This document shows, piece after piece, positions 44,870 through 56,848 of a stretch of 64,000 nt of DNA. A program made the position numbers and the translations under genes. The stretch's first letter is position 1. Every line of letters starts with the position of its first letter. Under the pieces are notes generated by a model. The model was not told the DNA's origin, ran no database searches, and saw only the letters and a list, made by a program, of their open reading frames with translations. Source of the DNA: Cylindrodendrum hubeiense (taxonomy: Eukaryota; Ascomycota; Sordariomycetes; Hypocreales; Nectriaceae); NCBI GenBank assembly GCA_014621425.1, contig JAANBB010000011.1:1-64000 (forward strand). The letters run 5' to 3'.

Positions 44870-47800
44870 CCGCCGGCCCCTCACGACCCAGAGCCAAGTC
44901 ACAGTCTCGCTTTCGCAGGCCAGAGATCGATGATGGCTTGTCCACCGTCTCAGAGGTCTCAACCGCCTCCGCCACAGAGTCTGAAGTCTCCGTCTCCACC
45001 GCATCCACAGTATCCTCTACCTTCACAGCCCCGCCACGACAACAAATGAGGCGGCCTCAGCAGCCACCGCCGCAGCATCAACCCCCCCAGCCGCCTGTCA
45101 AGCCGCTCCGATTCAAGCCTCCCACTCTTCGATTTCGATCCCGAGATGAAGCACCCCAGCCCAGATCTCCTGAGCCCGTGACCCCCCGGGGCCCATATGC
45201 CTCGGAAGACACCCGGTTTGAATCAGAGCCAGATTTCAGATGGAGCTCCTCGAATCTCTCAATCACCACTGAGGCGACTAGTGTCGTCTCTGATGATGGC
45301 GAGAGCAAGGCCCCGGTGGAGATGAGGCGAGTCCGCTCACAGTCAGTCGCCCGAAGACAGAGCGGAAATCAGACACCGCCAGCTCGTCAGACTGAGAGGG
45401 AAGCCAGGGAAGCACGGGATGCGAGGGATGCGAGGGATGCGAGGGATGCAAAGGAAGCAAAGGAAGCAAAGGAAGCGAAGACTCGATCACAAAGCCGGGG
45501 CCGTACCTTTCACATTCACATCGAGCCCACGGCACAGGCTCCGCAGCAGCAGCAGCCGCAGCAGTCGCAGCAGCAGCAGCAACAGCAGCAACCACAACAA
45601 CAACAACCTATGATCACGCAGTCTCAACAGCAAATGCTCAGCCAGCAAGGACAGCATATGATCACCGGACCCCCGCAACAGATGCTCACCCAGTCGCAAC
45701 AGCCCATGATCACACAATCACAGCCGCTGATGAGCCAGCATGGTCCACTGATCCCCCATCACACTTCCATGGTTGTCCAACATGCGCCCCTGGTGACCCA
45801 GCACACTCCTATGACCCAGCACACTTCTATGAGCCAGCAGACTCCTATGGTTCAGCATACTGCTATGGTTCAACATGCTCCTATGATGCAACACGCTCCT
45901 CTAGTTCAACATGCTCCTCCTATGCAGCATGCCCCACTGATCACCCAACACCCCGAGCCCAGCGCCCGACAACGCGCACGGTCTAGGCACGACGTTGAAG
46001 CAACTCTGAACGTCAAGATTGAGGACCTGAGGAAAGAGACCCAGATTCTCCGAGACCAACGGTTTTCAATGACCAAGGACCTGGACGAAGCGCGCCACCA
46101 GCTTTCCTCCTTGCAAACCGACAAGGATGAGCTGAGAGAGGAGAGGAACAAGGTCAGGGAATCCAGAGACAAGCTCGACAAAGATCTCGAGATGCAGACC
46201 CGGATATTGGAAAAGACCAAGACCAAGTTTGATGAGCACAAGCGCTTCTTTGACAAGTTCGAAAAGGATTCCGACATCTCCATCAGCAACGCCAAAAAGG
46301 ACCGAGAGTTGTCCCTCGTGAGAGCTAAAAAGGAGTACGACCAATCTATGGAAAGACTCAAGAAAGATCGCGAGCAATCGCTTGAGAAGCTCAGGAGGGA
46401 AAAAGATCAGTCCTTGGAAAAATTCAAGAAGGAGCGAGATCAGTCTGTGGAGAAGCTCAAGAAAGAGCGAGATCAGTCTCTAGACAAACTCAAGAAGGAG
46501 CGCGATCAGGCTATGGAGAAGCTCAAGAGGGAGCACACCGACAAGCTGAGCGTGCTCACCCAAGAACGGGACGTGCTCACACAAGAACGGGATCAGCTCC
46601 TCGAAACTGAGCGCAACTTTGATAGCAAGGTCAAGGAGCTGGAAGCTCATGTCAAGCGATACAGAGAGTTCAAGGACATTCTGGAGGCGAAATGCACCAC
46701 CCTTGAAAAAGAAACCCACTCGAAGTCTGAGTCGACGTCACGATTCGAGGCCAAGTCTATTAACCTTGAGCGGGAGCTGTCCGATATCAAAGCCATCCAA
46801 CAGTCCCAGCAGACAGGCTACATCGCTCAGGTTGCGGGGCTAGAGATTTCCAAGGAGGCGATGGAGTTCCGCCTCGATGGACTCCAGACCGACTTGGTTC
46901 AAAAGTCCACCGAGCTCGGCGAGCTGACTGCTGATCGCGACCGCCTTGACGCCGATGTCAAGGCACGCGAAAGGGATATCGAGTCCTTGGGCAAGGAGAA
47001 GATTGCGCTCGAGGAGGAGAAGAACAGTTTCCAGAAGAAGTCCGAGGAGCTGGAGGCAGAGAAAATTGTCCTCCAAAAGCAGCTCGACGACCTGGAGGCT
47101 GAGAAGAAGAGTCTCCAGGAGCAACTCGACAACGCTTCAGGTGACAAGAAGAAGCTCGAGGAGCAGATAGAGGCGCTCCAGGCCACCATCGACGAGCTGA
47201 AGAAGGAGGGCGACGCCAAGGATGCCCGCATTACTGGCGCCGATTCAGTCAACGCAGATCTCACCACACGCATCGAGGGCCTCGAGAAAGAAAAGGAGGA
47301 GGTCAACGCCCAACTCGCAGAACTCGAGTCCAAGCGAAAGAAACTGAGGAAGCGCGCAGAGTTGCTCAGTTCAGAGAACAAAACTCTCCATGGCCACGTT
47401 CAAATCCTGCTCAAGGATCAAGATGACGCCACTTCGCGTGTGCTGAGGCTTTCCGTTGAGGCCAAGAACCTCCGCGATGAGAACTCGTCACTCCGGTCGA
47501 TGTCGGAGGCTGGTAGCGTGAGTGGAAGCAACATGTCCTCGATGTCAAGTTCCGTCAGCGTCAGTACAGCTGATGACGATACCTCTAGTGTTGTCTCGGA
47601 CGCAACGGAGAAGCCGGACCCTGAAAACGCCGAGCCCGAGTCGGCAGAGCCGGAGGCCAAGGACGAGCCTGCTGCTGAGCCCGCTACTGAGGAGCCTGCC
47701 GCTGAGCCAGAGGTGGCTCCCGAAGCGGAGGTAGATGTGATCATCGTGGAGGAAGAGGAGGAAGCACCCGCCCCAGAGCCCGCGACCGAAGAGCCAGCAC

Positions 47801-48568
47801 CTGAGCCTGTTGTTGAGGCCGAGCCCGAGCCTGCTGTCGCGCCAGAGGAGTCTCCAGACGCGGCTCTCCTCGCGCAACTTCAGGAGCAAAACAAGGAACT
47901 CGAAGCCCGCAACGCCGAGCTTCAAGAGAAGGCTGCAAGCGTCGAGACCCTGACCACCGAGCGCGATGAGATCGCCCAGAAGCTCGCAAGTGCCGAAGAA
48001 GAGGCTGCGAAGCTCCCGGAGAAGGAGGCCATTGTCGAGTCGTTGACTGCGGAGCGCGATGAAATTTCAGGAAAGCTCACGGCTGCGGAAGAGCAGGCCG
48101 CAAGTGTCGAGACGCTTGCCTCGGAGCGCGATGAGATTGCCAAGAAACTCGACGCGGCCGAGAAGGACGCCGCGCTGGTCCCGGAGCTCCAAGTACAGAA
48201 CGGCAGCCTGACGGCACAGCTGGAGGACGTCAAGGCACAGCTCGACGCGGCCAAGATGTCGCAGCAGGCATCGCTGGATGAGATTGCCAAGCTGCAGCGC
48301 CAGGTCGAGGGGCTCCTGGCGCAGCTCGGCGCGGGGTCGGGCGTGCCGCAGCGGACGCGCAGCGGGAGGAAGAAGGACGGCGGCAAGCGGAAGAACGAAA
48401 TCGTCGTCGTCCGCGAGCCCGGCAACAAGGGCGGAGGGATGCAAGTTCTCCCCATTCCTTGGGCATTGTTAGGCATGACGCTAACATGAGAACAGTCATA
48501 TTGTGCGGCGACGCAACCTACATCTCGCGCGCTCGGCATCCCAGTCTGAGGGCTCCGGGGCCGACTGA
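44734..48568 (+). CDS. Large coiled-coil protein with disordered, repeat-rich N-terminus
   Basis: About 1,260 residues. The main exon 44734-48440 is followed by a likely 55-nt GC-AG intron (48441-48495, donor GCAAGT, branch GCTAAC) and a last exon 48496-48568, ending in a basic tail HIVRRRNLHLARSASQ. Reading straight through would instead stop at 48489. In order: Asn/Ser tract (about 24-48), Ser-rich part, Pro/Gln stretch, ARD and KEA triplet repeats (about 226-246), poly-Gln (about 270-292), a Met-x-Gln-His repeat region (about 293-405), a long coiled coil (about 416-925) with six 11-residue repeats of the KKERDQSVEKL type at 537-604, an acidic Glu/Pro/Ala tract (about 960-1040), a second coiled coil (about 1043-1199), and a basic end. 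No enzyme domain. The layout suggests a cytoskeletal, septal or scaffold role, which I cannot specify. Confidence 0.82.
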
Positions 48569-49077
48569 GGGAATTCCGCATTGGAATGTTAACGTGTAAT
48601 GACTTCATGTACAATGTACAATTTCTTTGTGTGATATTAGGGATTACAACGGACGGGGTAAAAGACAGCGTGTACGAGTTGCTATTTAGGACTGTGACGC
48701 ACCAGCGATCAAGGCGCACAGCCATCCACTCATTTAACATTTTCCTTTGTCAATTTTCGGTTTAGCAGGCATTTGTTTTTATATTTGTTTTGTTATTACA
48801 TTGCTTTAGAAAGGTGGTTGTTTGCCGATACAAACAGGACGAAGGACGACCTTAATGAGCATTTGGGCATGATTTAGACAGACTAGAAAGTAGATAAAGA
48901 AAAGAACAAAAAAAGTTTGGAAATATAATTAACATGTTTAGCCTTTGGAGTTGGTGAATGAAGAAAATTGTATTTAGAACCTAGTATCCTGCCGTCCCTG
49001 ATCGTTCAACCATGCAATTCATGCCAGAAGGCTACTCGTTGTTTACATACTGCTTCCTAATAATCATTGAAATTTTC
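48569..49077. other. Convergent intergenic region
   Basis: A/T-rich 3' flanks of the coiled-coil gene and the C2H2 gene. No other feature. Confidence 0.5.
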
Positions 49078-50548
49078 CTACGTTCCCCAGTCCCAGGTCT
49101 CCAAGTCCAAGCCAAAAAGAATGTCTGGTGGGCTGTGGGCTACACATGTGTCCACCTGCTGTGGATCCTCCACCGTAGCCTGCGGAGCTCTCGCCGTGTC
49201 CTCCCCACCCTGTAGATGGCGATTCACGTCGTATTCTGTAGAACGGCTTATGGAAAGTGGCACTGCATTACCATTTCTAGTTACCGCCGAGTTCGAAATT
49301 TGCGACATAATTAATCTGGAGTCATGACGCTCAAAATTGTTGACTGTCGTTGCATGTGGCGCATTGGACTCCATTTCCATGCGTTGTCGTTCTTCGCTTG
49401 TTGATTGCTGAGGCTTCCCCCCATTTCTGCGAGACACCGGTGAAGGGATCAAGATATTTGAAAGAAGCTCAACTGTGTTCTCTTGTGGTGTTAATTGGGC
49501 GGTGGTATTAGACGCGTGAAGGCTCAATGGCGCAGAACGTCGAGTATTTATGGAGCTAGTTGACTGGTCGACGCGGAGGCACTCAAAAATAGAGTCCATT
49601 ACTCTTTGAAGCGTCTCTTTCAACTGTTTATGTGAAGATCTGGGTCTCAACAAGAGTCCGCTGGCCTGAAGCTCCTCACTTAAAATGGAGACTCCCTGTC
49701 TCTGGCTGAATTCCTTGATTCGGCAGAAGTCCTCGGATTGGCCAGGGTCAATGTAAATGGAAGAGGGTGGTTGGTGTCCCGGGAACAAGAGATTCCACAT
49801 GGAAAACCATTGGTCTTCTATTGAACCCTTAGACCTCCGCGATAATTGAGTGTTCTGAGAGTGTGAGATGCCTTCTAGCTTCGCGGATGGATCTCTGATG
49901 CATAATACTTCCTGCAAGTGGCTTTCGTAGACTTTAGCATCCGAAAATATTTTGTAGCATCGTTCACAGTAAAACTCCGGAGTGTGTTGCCTTCCTAGAT
50001 GTTGTTTGACGTAACTGATTTTTCGAGTCTTCTTCAAAAAGCATCCCCAGTGCTTAACGGGATCCAACTTCCAGAACGGACATGCTAGGAACATCGGTCT
50101 TCCGGGGCCTTTCGCCTGTTGTGGTTTAGGTCTCTTGGAATGAGGCTCGTCGTGTTTGTCTTTGTCCTCCCCAGAGTCGCCACTTTCACGCCATTGACGC
50201 TTCCGTCCTTGATCCGACTTTGACAAAATGGAAGTCGGTGGAAGATGAGTTGCCCTGCTATGTGTAGGTTCCTGTTCCTTTGCTTTGTCGTGATCAAGAC
50301 AATCCCCATCGGTCGCTAAAAGTCGACGGGTGACTCGCTTGGAGAGATGGAATTCTGGACTTTCATGAACAAGGCGCTCAATATGCTCTGAATTGCTCCA
50401 TGGACGCAAGTCAGAATCCAAGGATTCGCTCGTAGAAGGTGTCGATGCCGTAAACACTATACTGGCTCCTACGTACTCGTGAGAAAAAATCTTTACAGTG
50501 AAGTTTGGGGACAGATATTTTCTTACGACTCTTGTTGCCGATAGCCAT
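49078..50548 (-). CDS. Fungal C2H2-type zinc finger protein
   Basis: Protein of 470 residues; exon 1 50548-50527 (MAIGNKS) and exon 2 50468-49078, joined over a 58-bp intron (GTAAGA...TAG). The ATG at 50548 is chosen because the large exon has no ATG at its beginning and the join is in frame. The middle carries a Cys/His module widespread in ascomycetes: ACPFWKLDPVKHWGC, then VKQHLGRQH, then YCERCYKIF and a final H-x5-C. Around it the protein is polar, with a basic region (KRPKPQQAKGPGRP) that could be a nuclear signal or AT-hook-like, and a Ser/Gln-rich second half. The C-terminus DLETWDWGT is a short conserved-looking Trp motif. Likely a DNA-binding or regulatory protein; target unknown. 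Confidence 0.85.
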
Positions 50549-52879
50549 GCTATGGGGTTTAAATTAGAAATATTCAGATACTCACCTTGCCAGGAGATCT
50601 AGAGGTAGAGATGAAGTTGGGGGGAAATTTGGGGGAGAGTGCCCTAGCGTGAAATAAAGCGAGGACAAGCATTTTGATGCGATTCATTGGCTCGCCATCG
50701 GCTCCGGCCCGCAATAACTATATTTAGTTCCAACGACTTCCAACCAATTATGCGGGGAGGATCACGGCAGCCTTTTCCATGACCAAGCCCAATCATGTGG
50801 TATGTGTGGCTGCTGACTCCGGGAGTGCCGACTAAAGGGATAAGGATGCTATCCCCCGAGTATACCCAGCTGAGAGATACAGATCCTAGAGCTGTAGCCC
50901 CTCGGCTATCAATACAACTTGATTACCTCAATCACCTTGACTCGCTACGCATCAACCCAATTGACTATCATAACACGTAACATTCAGAGAGGTTACACCT
51001 AACCGTATTGCCAACATAACCCCCCAGTTTATCCCTTGGAAACTAGCCTCTGGCCTACCCTATACCATGCACATCGTAGTCTTGCATCGCACCCCTCCCC
51101 CCCTTCCCCTTTTCCCTCCGACTTGGCAGTCATCTTGGTTAATTGAAGGTATCGCTTACTGAAAGACACGGGGTTGAGAATCAGTGTAGCCAAAAGTGGT
51201 AGGGAGCGTGCATTGACACTCGGTGATAAAGTAGGGACGTTGATATGGATAATGGCTTCTAGCGAAAATTTGGGGGTTGAACGATCTGTATCCGGCGCAA
51301 GTAAACGACATATCCAATTATATGAAAGGGTAATTCTGCGTCTCCGCGAGCGATAAAAGTCCCTGTGTTGTCGACTACCGCCAAATGTTTGGCAGGCGAC
51401 TTCTCACTGTGAAATTGCGAGTGGCGCCTGTAGAGTAGGATTATCTTTCCCCCCCTTTCCCCCCTTCTTTGCTAACCTTGTCGACTTCCGTATTTATGTA
51501 TACAGCGCTGAGCTAGACTCTGCATGCCATACAATTGGACTTCGCAACATGAGGTTTAACTCGTCCTAGTCCACAGGCAAGCGACAACCACTTGCAACCA
51601 GATGTGTAGCAAGAAAGGAACCAAACTTCACTTGACGTTAGAAAGTGAATACGCGACCCTAAGGAGGGTAGTTTGGCGAATTCCAACGTCTCCCCTTCGT
51701 CTCGGGGATAGAATGTCCTGTGTTCCTTCCTACTTCAGTATCGTTTATTTTATCCTCGCCGCTTGCGAGAACCTGAGTAATGCCAAGTTAGGCACATATA
51801 ACTTCATAATCTAAATAATAGTTTTCTGAATTAACAGCTTAGTTGTTAGGTAGATAAAAAAATATTTTCCAGATCCAATCCGGCCGACACGGTCTAGCTC
51901 CATTAGCAAACCCATCCGAGAGCACAGCATGGTCAATAATTCCGGGTCGCAATGTATGGTACGCTGATGATGGGCTAAACTGCTGCCGGTATCATGCAAC
52001 TGATTATAAAGTACCCTGTAAATCAGTGACAGGCCATATTTTCTACAAGGCGATGTGGCTGCCTCACTAACGAAGCCAGTTATATTACGCATGGGACTTC
52101 TGCCTGCCCAAAGTGCAACTTTGCCTCGCAAGGCAATAATCGGTGGGAATGGTGATGTATTGAAAAGTAATGGCCCATTACTAACAATTGAAAGAAATGA
52201 TGCTCTGCGTCTTATTTTCTCCGACATTTGGGAGGCTGTACGGTCTCGTCTGTCAAAAAACAATATCGCCCTTGCGTAGTCGATTATTGATATCTGCTTC
52301 CCCATTGTTGAACGCGGGCTCTGTTTATCTTGTTTTTGGTTCTGAAGGAAAGATGGCGGTTCTGAATGAACTTTACTTCACCAATAATGCATTATAAACC
52401 GGATCCCCATCGCGAAAAAGAAGCATTCGTTGTCGCCTCAACTTAACGAGATGAACGCGACTTGGGAAACAAGGTCTAATACCGTAGCGCATTACCTACT
52501 ATCCGTTATACAGGTTTCATGGCTCCCTCAATCACTTATATTGCTTTAGAGAATACCATACAACATTTGGTCTTCATTGCAAGACACTGGCGACATCGGA
52601 TACTCCCCCACTCTCTGCCAAACATTTGTAGGCCGCCAGCCGATGACCAATAACGAAAGCAGCAAGTGAGCCGAAGTGGCGCACGTACTCAAGGGGAAAA
52701 AGAAACGCTGCCCCCACATGCGTGGAGCGTGACGGAGCATGGCCATTGACAACTGGCTATTCCACTAGCTAAGTGACCTGAATTAGTGTCAGGTGCTACT
52801 TAACTGGGTCTTGGTTTAGAAGGGCGCTGTCTCGGCAGATCGCCGACCGAAGGAGAACGGAATTTCTACGGACAGTCTA
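50549..52879. other. 2.3-kb region with no supported gene
   Basis: The longest frame with an ATG is 51811-52305 minus (164 codons); I recognise no domain in it and would not call it. C-tract runs occur near 51101-51112 and 51450-51465. Confidence 0.35.
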
Positions 52880-54936
52880 TCAAAGCATCCAGTTCTCGTC
52901 GTAGCTCTGCCCATCGTGGTCGACATTCCTGCCCCTCGTCCATTCATCAATTAGTTTGGAAGTGTGATAGCTCGTCGTCCAGCCCAGATCACGCTCAATC
53001 CCAGAGAGCAGCTCCAGCACTGCATTCTGCTCCTGATCTTCGTGGAATACCTGCCCTGCGACGAAAAGCGAATGCACAGAGTTGATGCGCACCGGATCTG
53101 TCGGATTTGCGAGACTGATGCCGCAGATTTCTCGGGCGTGGCGTAGAACTCCACTCTGTATGTGACGATACGACTTGAGGCGGGCGGAGACGGTGGATCG
53201 AATTGCCGTCGACTCTTGCGGCCGGTTCACAAGGAGTAAAATACACGCCATGTGGTAGCTCTGCATTGTCGCCGCGCACAGGGGCAGGTCGTACCAGATT
53301 TGATCGAAAATCGCCGTGCTGATGTCGTGTTGTCGATGTCTGGCGCGGCTTGACGCCTTTGTGCGAGCGCTTGCTCCGAAAGTCGGCGGAAGCCTTGCGT
53401 GCCAATTCTGCAACCCAGTAAGCAGCATGTTCCACCGCTCTAGTAGCTGCTCCTGGGTCACTCCGATTGTAGGCCTTTGCCCCCGAGGAAGCGCGTAGTC
53501 CTCTGGGTTCAAGGCATCTCCAGAGGTAAGATAATTGGCAATTTTCCCAAGCAACCAAGTCAGCTCATTCGCTTTCGTGTCCTCTTCGACATCCGCCAAA
53601 GTGCGCACATCGGAAGAGTTTGGAGGACTAAATGGTAGCAGGAATCCGTATTCGTCGGCGGCAAGACCTGCATTCTGCCACAGTCGCATGTCCTTCAGAT
53701 CAAGGCGGGTCTGAGTCTCGCTGATGACTAGGTATGTTAGCGAAAATAAATGCCACGCGTGGCCTGGAAGTCCAAGAACGTACATGCGCAAAGGAAATCC
53801 TGCCTTGCAAGACTCCAAAAGATGGGTCCCTTGATTGCTGCCCGCGGGATGATGACTGGCGAGGATGGCACCAAGCCAGAGTCTTGCCCAGGGCTGAAGA
53901 GCGGCAGTGCACTGAGATGGGCCCTCCAGGCCGTTCCTGGAGCATCCATCAGCTCATAGGTGCATAGGATCGCAACAGCCGCAAAGATCTCCTCCTTGTC
54001 ACTGGGATCCTCGTCAAATGTCTGCAAATTAACGGCTGTTTTCAGGTGGCCAATCGCTTCGTCGTAATATGTTGCCGATTGATAGTGCCAATCCACATTC
54101 TGATCGAATAAGCGCCGAATATTATTTCTATTGTTGAACGACTTTAAAGAGCCTTGGGTGTTGTGAAAATGCTTCGCGGCAAGAGCACAAACTGCTGATT
54201 TCAGCAAGGGCCGAGTGGCTGCGATGACCGGAACCTTGGATGAGAAGTATGCACCAGTGTCGAAAAGATCCATCCTAGTTTAAATTGAGCATATGCAGAA
54301 GTAATAATCGTTCATGGATACATACCACTGACCAGGGCCTTCTTTGAAGTGTCTTAGTAAGTGTAGTGCAAGGATACTAGGATCAACCAACGTCTCGGCT
54401 ACTTCGGCACCCTGGGATGATGGTTCGCTGGATACATCCAGAGTCGGGTCATCACCTATATCATCCTCTTCGATATTAAGAGGCTGGTCAAAATCTTCGA
54501 GGCAATCCTGGTGCACGATAGTGTCGTTATTCTCTGTACCTGTCAGCGCCCCGGTGTCGTGCAGGATTTCTAGGTTTTCCTGCGAATAAGGGTCTTCAAT
54601 GTGAACAAAGGTGACTTGATCTATATGTTAGCGAATACTAGGAGCAGCCGAGTTCAAACGCACGCTGTGTTGGCACATCCAGCCAGACATGATCGCCCTC
54701 GAATATGGAGTCTGAGATGTCGGACGCTTTCCTCTTTGAAGGGGAACGAATCTCAAAATTCCGAAAGATAGATCGTTCTGCGTAGCTGCAGTCCCGAGAG
54801 CCTTTTGTACAATGTCCGCAAACAGGCTTTATCTCGTCGCACTTCAATTTGCGACATCTACAAGTCAAACTGGCAAAGAGTCAATCACGGCATCCGGGAG
54901 AGACCAGGGCACATACCATCCAGAGTAGGAGCGCAT
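52880..54936 (-). CDS. Zn2Cys6 fungal-specific transcription factor
   Basis: Regulator of 619 residues from five exons: 54936-54917, 54869-54664, 54620-54326, 54274-53784 and 53727-52880. Introns are 47, 43, 51 and 56 bp. The first intron splits the first zinc-cluster Cys, and the join gives MRSYSGCLTCRCRKLKCDE followed by VCGHCTKGSRDC, a complete cluster with 2-6-6-2-6 spacing right at the N-terminus. A basic KRK tract and the VPTQHQVTF / EDPYS segment follow. The middle domain includes GPGQWMDLFDTG, CALAAKH, CTYELMD and RQDFLCAFISETQTRL, typical of this ascomycete regulator class. It is divergent from the SDR gene at 55329 across 392 bp, so it may control that gene. Confidence 0.92.
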
Positions 54937-55328
54937 TCCCAGCCAGACACTGTGTGCAGTGGATATTGGAAGCCAAGTATGCTCCTGCGGAAGTATATCT
55001 GGTCGTTGCCCTTGGCAGGAACTATTGTGACTATGGGAGACAGGGAGTGAAATCGAGATGAAGGACGCAAAAGCCAAAGATGTGCTCGATTAGATGGGGA
55101 AGGCGAGCCGAGGGGAAATATGACCAAATCTAAATCCGGCTACAAACGCGAGTGCGGGGTTTTAAGATAAACGAGCCCAGTGGGTCAGTTGGGCAGGCAG
55201 CCATTTAACTATATTTACATATAAGACCTGGGCTACCGTGTTAGACATTTATTTATACACGAGAAAGCTCAGGTTGTTATTGCATTGCTATATACTTCCA
55301 TAAAGTCGTGTTGCGTCCCATTGATAAC
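54937..55328. promoter_or_regulatory. Bidirectional promoter between a Zn2Cys6 regulator and an SDR gene
   Basis: 392 bp separate the two start codons. The half facing the dehydrogenase is AT-rich (TATATTTACATATAAG near 55208-55224). No CGG-pair operator could be assigned with confidence. Confidence 0.45.
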
Positions 55329-56357
55329 ATGGCTTCTTCTTCCGCCGTGCCATTCTCCGTCTCTGGCAAGACTGCCATTGTTACTGGCGCTGGCTCTGGT
55401 AAGCCGCTGTAATCTACGCTAATGGCCATTACCTTCTGACCAGCATCCACAGGTATCAACTTAGCATTTGCCGAGCTCCTTCTTTCTAAAGGCTGCAATG
55501 TTGTATTTGCCGACCTGTCTCTGCGGCCAGAAGCCCAAGAAGTCGTTTCTCAGCACAAAGACAAGGCCCCACGGGCTGTCTTTGTAAAAACAGATGTCAC
55601 TTCATGGCCTGATCTGACTGCCATTTTTGAGACAGCACTGTTAGAATTTGGCGGATTCGATATTGTCTGCCCTGGAGCTGGAGTTTACGAGCCACATTGG
55701 TCCAGCTTCTGGCACCCCCCAGGGTCAGAGGAAAGTAAAGACGAAGCTGATGCGGGACATTACAAGCTTCTCGATATTAATCTAACACACCCTATCCGCG
55801 CAACCCAGATTGCAATGTCACACTGGCTACATCCTAGGGCCTCCTCTGGCTCGACTCATCCCGTCCCGGCCAAGGCGTCTGTCGAGAACCCGAAGCGCGT
55901 CGTCCACATTGCGTCCGTCGCTGGTTACCTGCCAGTCTTCAGAGCGCCCATGTACGGCGCATCGAAATTCGCAGTCACGGGCTTCGTGCGCTGCCTTGCA
56001 CCATTGGACTCGTCTGCCGGTATCAGAGTGAACGCCGTGGCGCCTGGTGTAGTCCGCACGCCACTATGGACAGAGCATCCAGAGAAGCTGGTGAACGTCG
56101 ACGAGACACAAGACGGATGGGTTACTCCACAAGAGGTGGCTCAGGCAATGCTCAACTGTGTGGAAAGCGAAGAGCACGTTGGCGGGACTATTGTGGAAGT
56201 TGGGAAAGACAACTCACGTCAGGTGCCGTACCTCAACGACCCGGGCCCGGATATGAACCCCGCGGCGGGAATTATTACAAGCAACGCACAGAAGGGCGAC
56301 GATATGGTATGGGATTGGCTGGGCAAGGAGGACATCTGGGGTGGTAAGCAAAAGTAG
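55329..56357 (+). CDS. Classical short-chain dehydrogenase (15-hydroxyprostaglandin- / 5'-hydroxyaverantin-dehydrogenase-like)
   Basis: NAD-type SDR of 324 residues; exons 55329-55398 and 55453-56357 (54-bp intron, phase 1, which restores TGAGSGINLAFAELL). Motifs are the nucleotide loop TGAGSGI, an acidic cofactor-selecting residue in VFADLS (favouring NAD), DIVCPGAGVYEP in place of the usual NNAG, HIASVAGY with the catalytic Ser, and YGASKFAV with Tyr-Lys. The C-terminus is longer than in a core SDR. Related fungal proteins oxidise secondary alcohols, including one in aflatoxin synthesis; the substrate here is unknown. It is followed tail-to-tail by the CocE-type hydrolase gene. Confidence 0.92.
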
Positions 56358-56848
56358 CCCCCCATGACAACGACTCCAAGACGAGACATTAAGACGAGAC
56401 ATTTTACAACGATTTCCTCACTGATGTGTACCCCGCTCAACTTGGCCTTCGCCGCCATGTAGCTTTCGGCTAGAGATGTTTCTGTGTCCACATTTCACAG
56501 TGACCCATCTAAGCCGCGCCAATGATGAGAAGTTGAGCCGAATTCTCGGCTGCAATAGACGCGAAATACCGATGCCGGCATTCTGTGCTTAGTTCACGTC
56601 GTGGCTTTTATCGGCTCAGTTTCCAATTTCGTCATGGTAATCGCCAACTCAGTATTTGTAGCACGTCACCTTCCTCTCCGTATAATCACAGCATAACATA
56701 ATGACACATGATGAGATTTCGATACACTATAAAATAAAATACAGGAATGTTATTTACTCAAATCAAACTGTAAATCAACCTTGCCAGTCTTGTTAGCTGA
56801 ATGCAATACAGATGCACTGTCGTGCCGGTGCGGTGTTTTTATTTTTCC
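56358..56848. other. Convergent intergenic region
   Basis: 3' flanks of the SDR and CocE-type genes. Nothing else recognised. Confidence 0.5.

Noticed and set aside
51811..52305. 164-codon frame with ATG on the minus strand
   Set aside because: No domain or compositional signal of coding; kept only as a remark in the gap entry.
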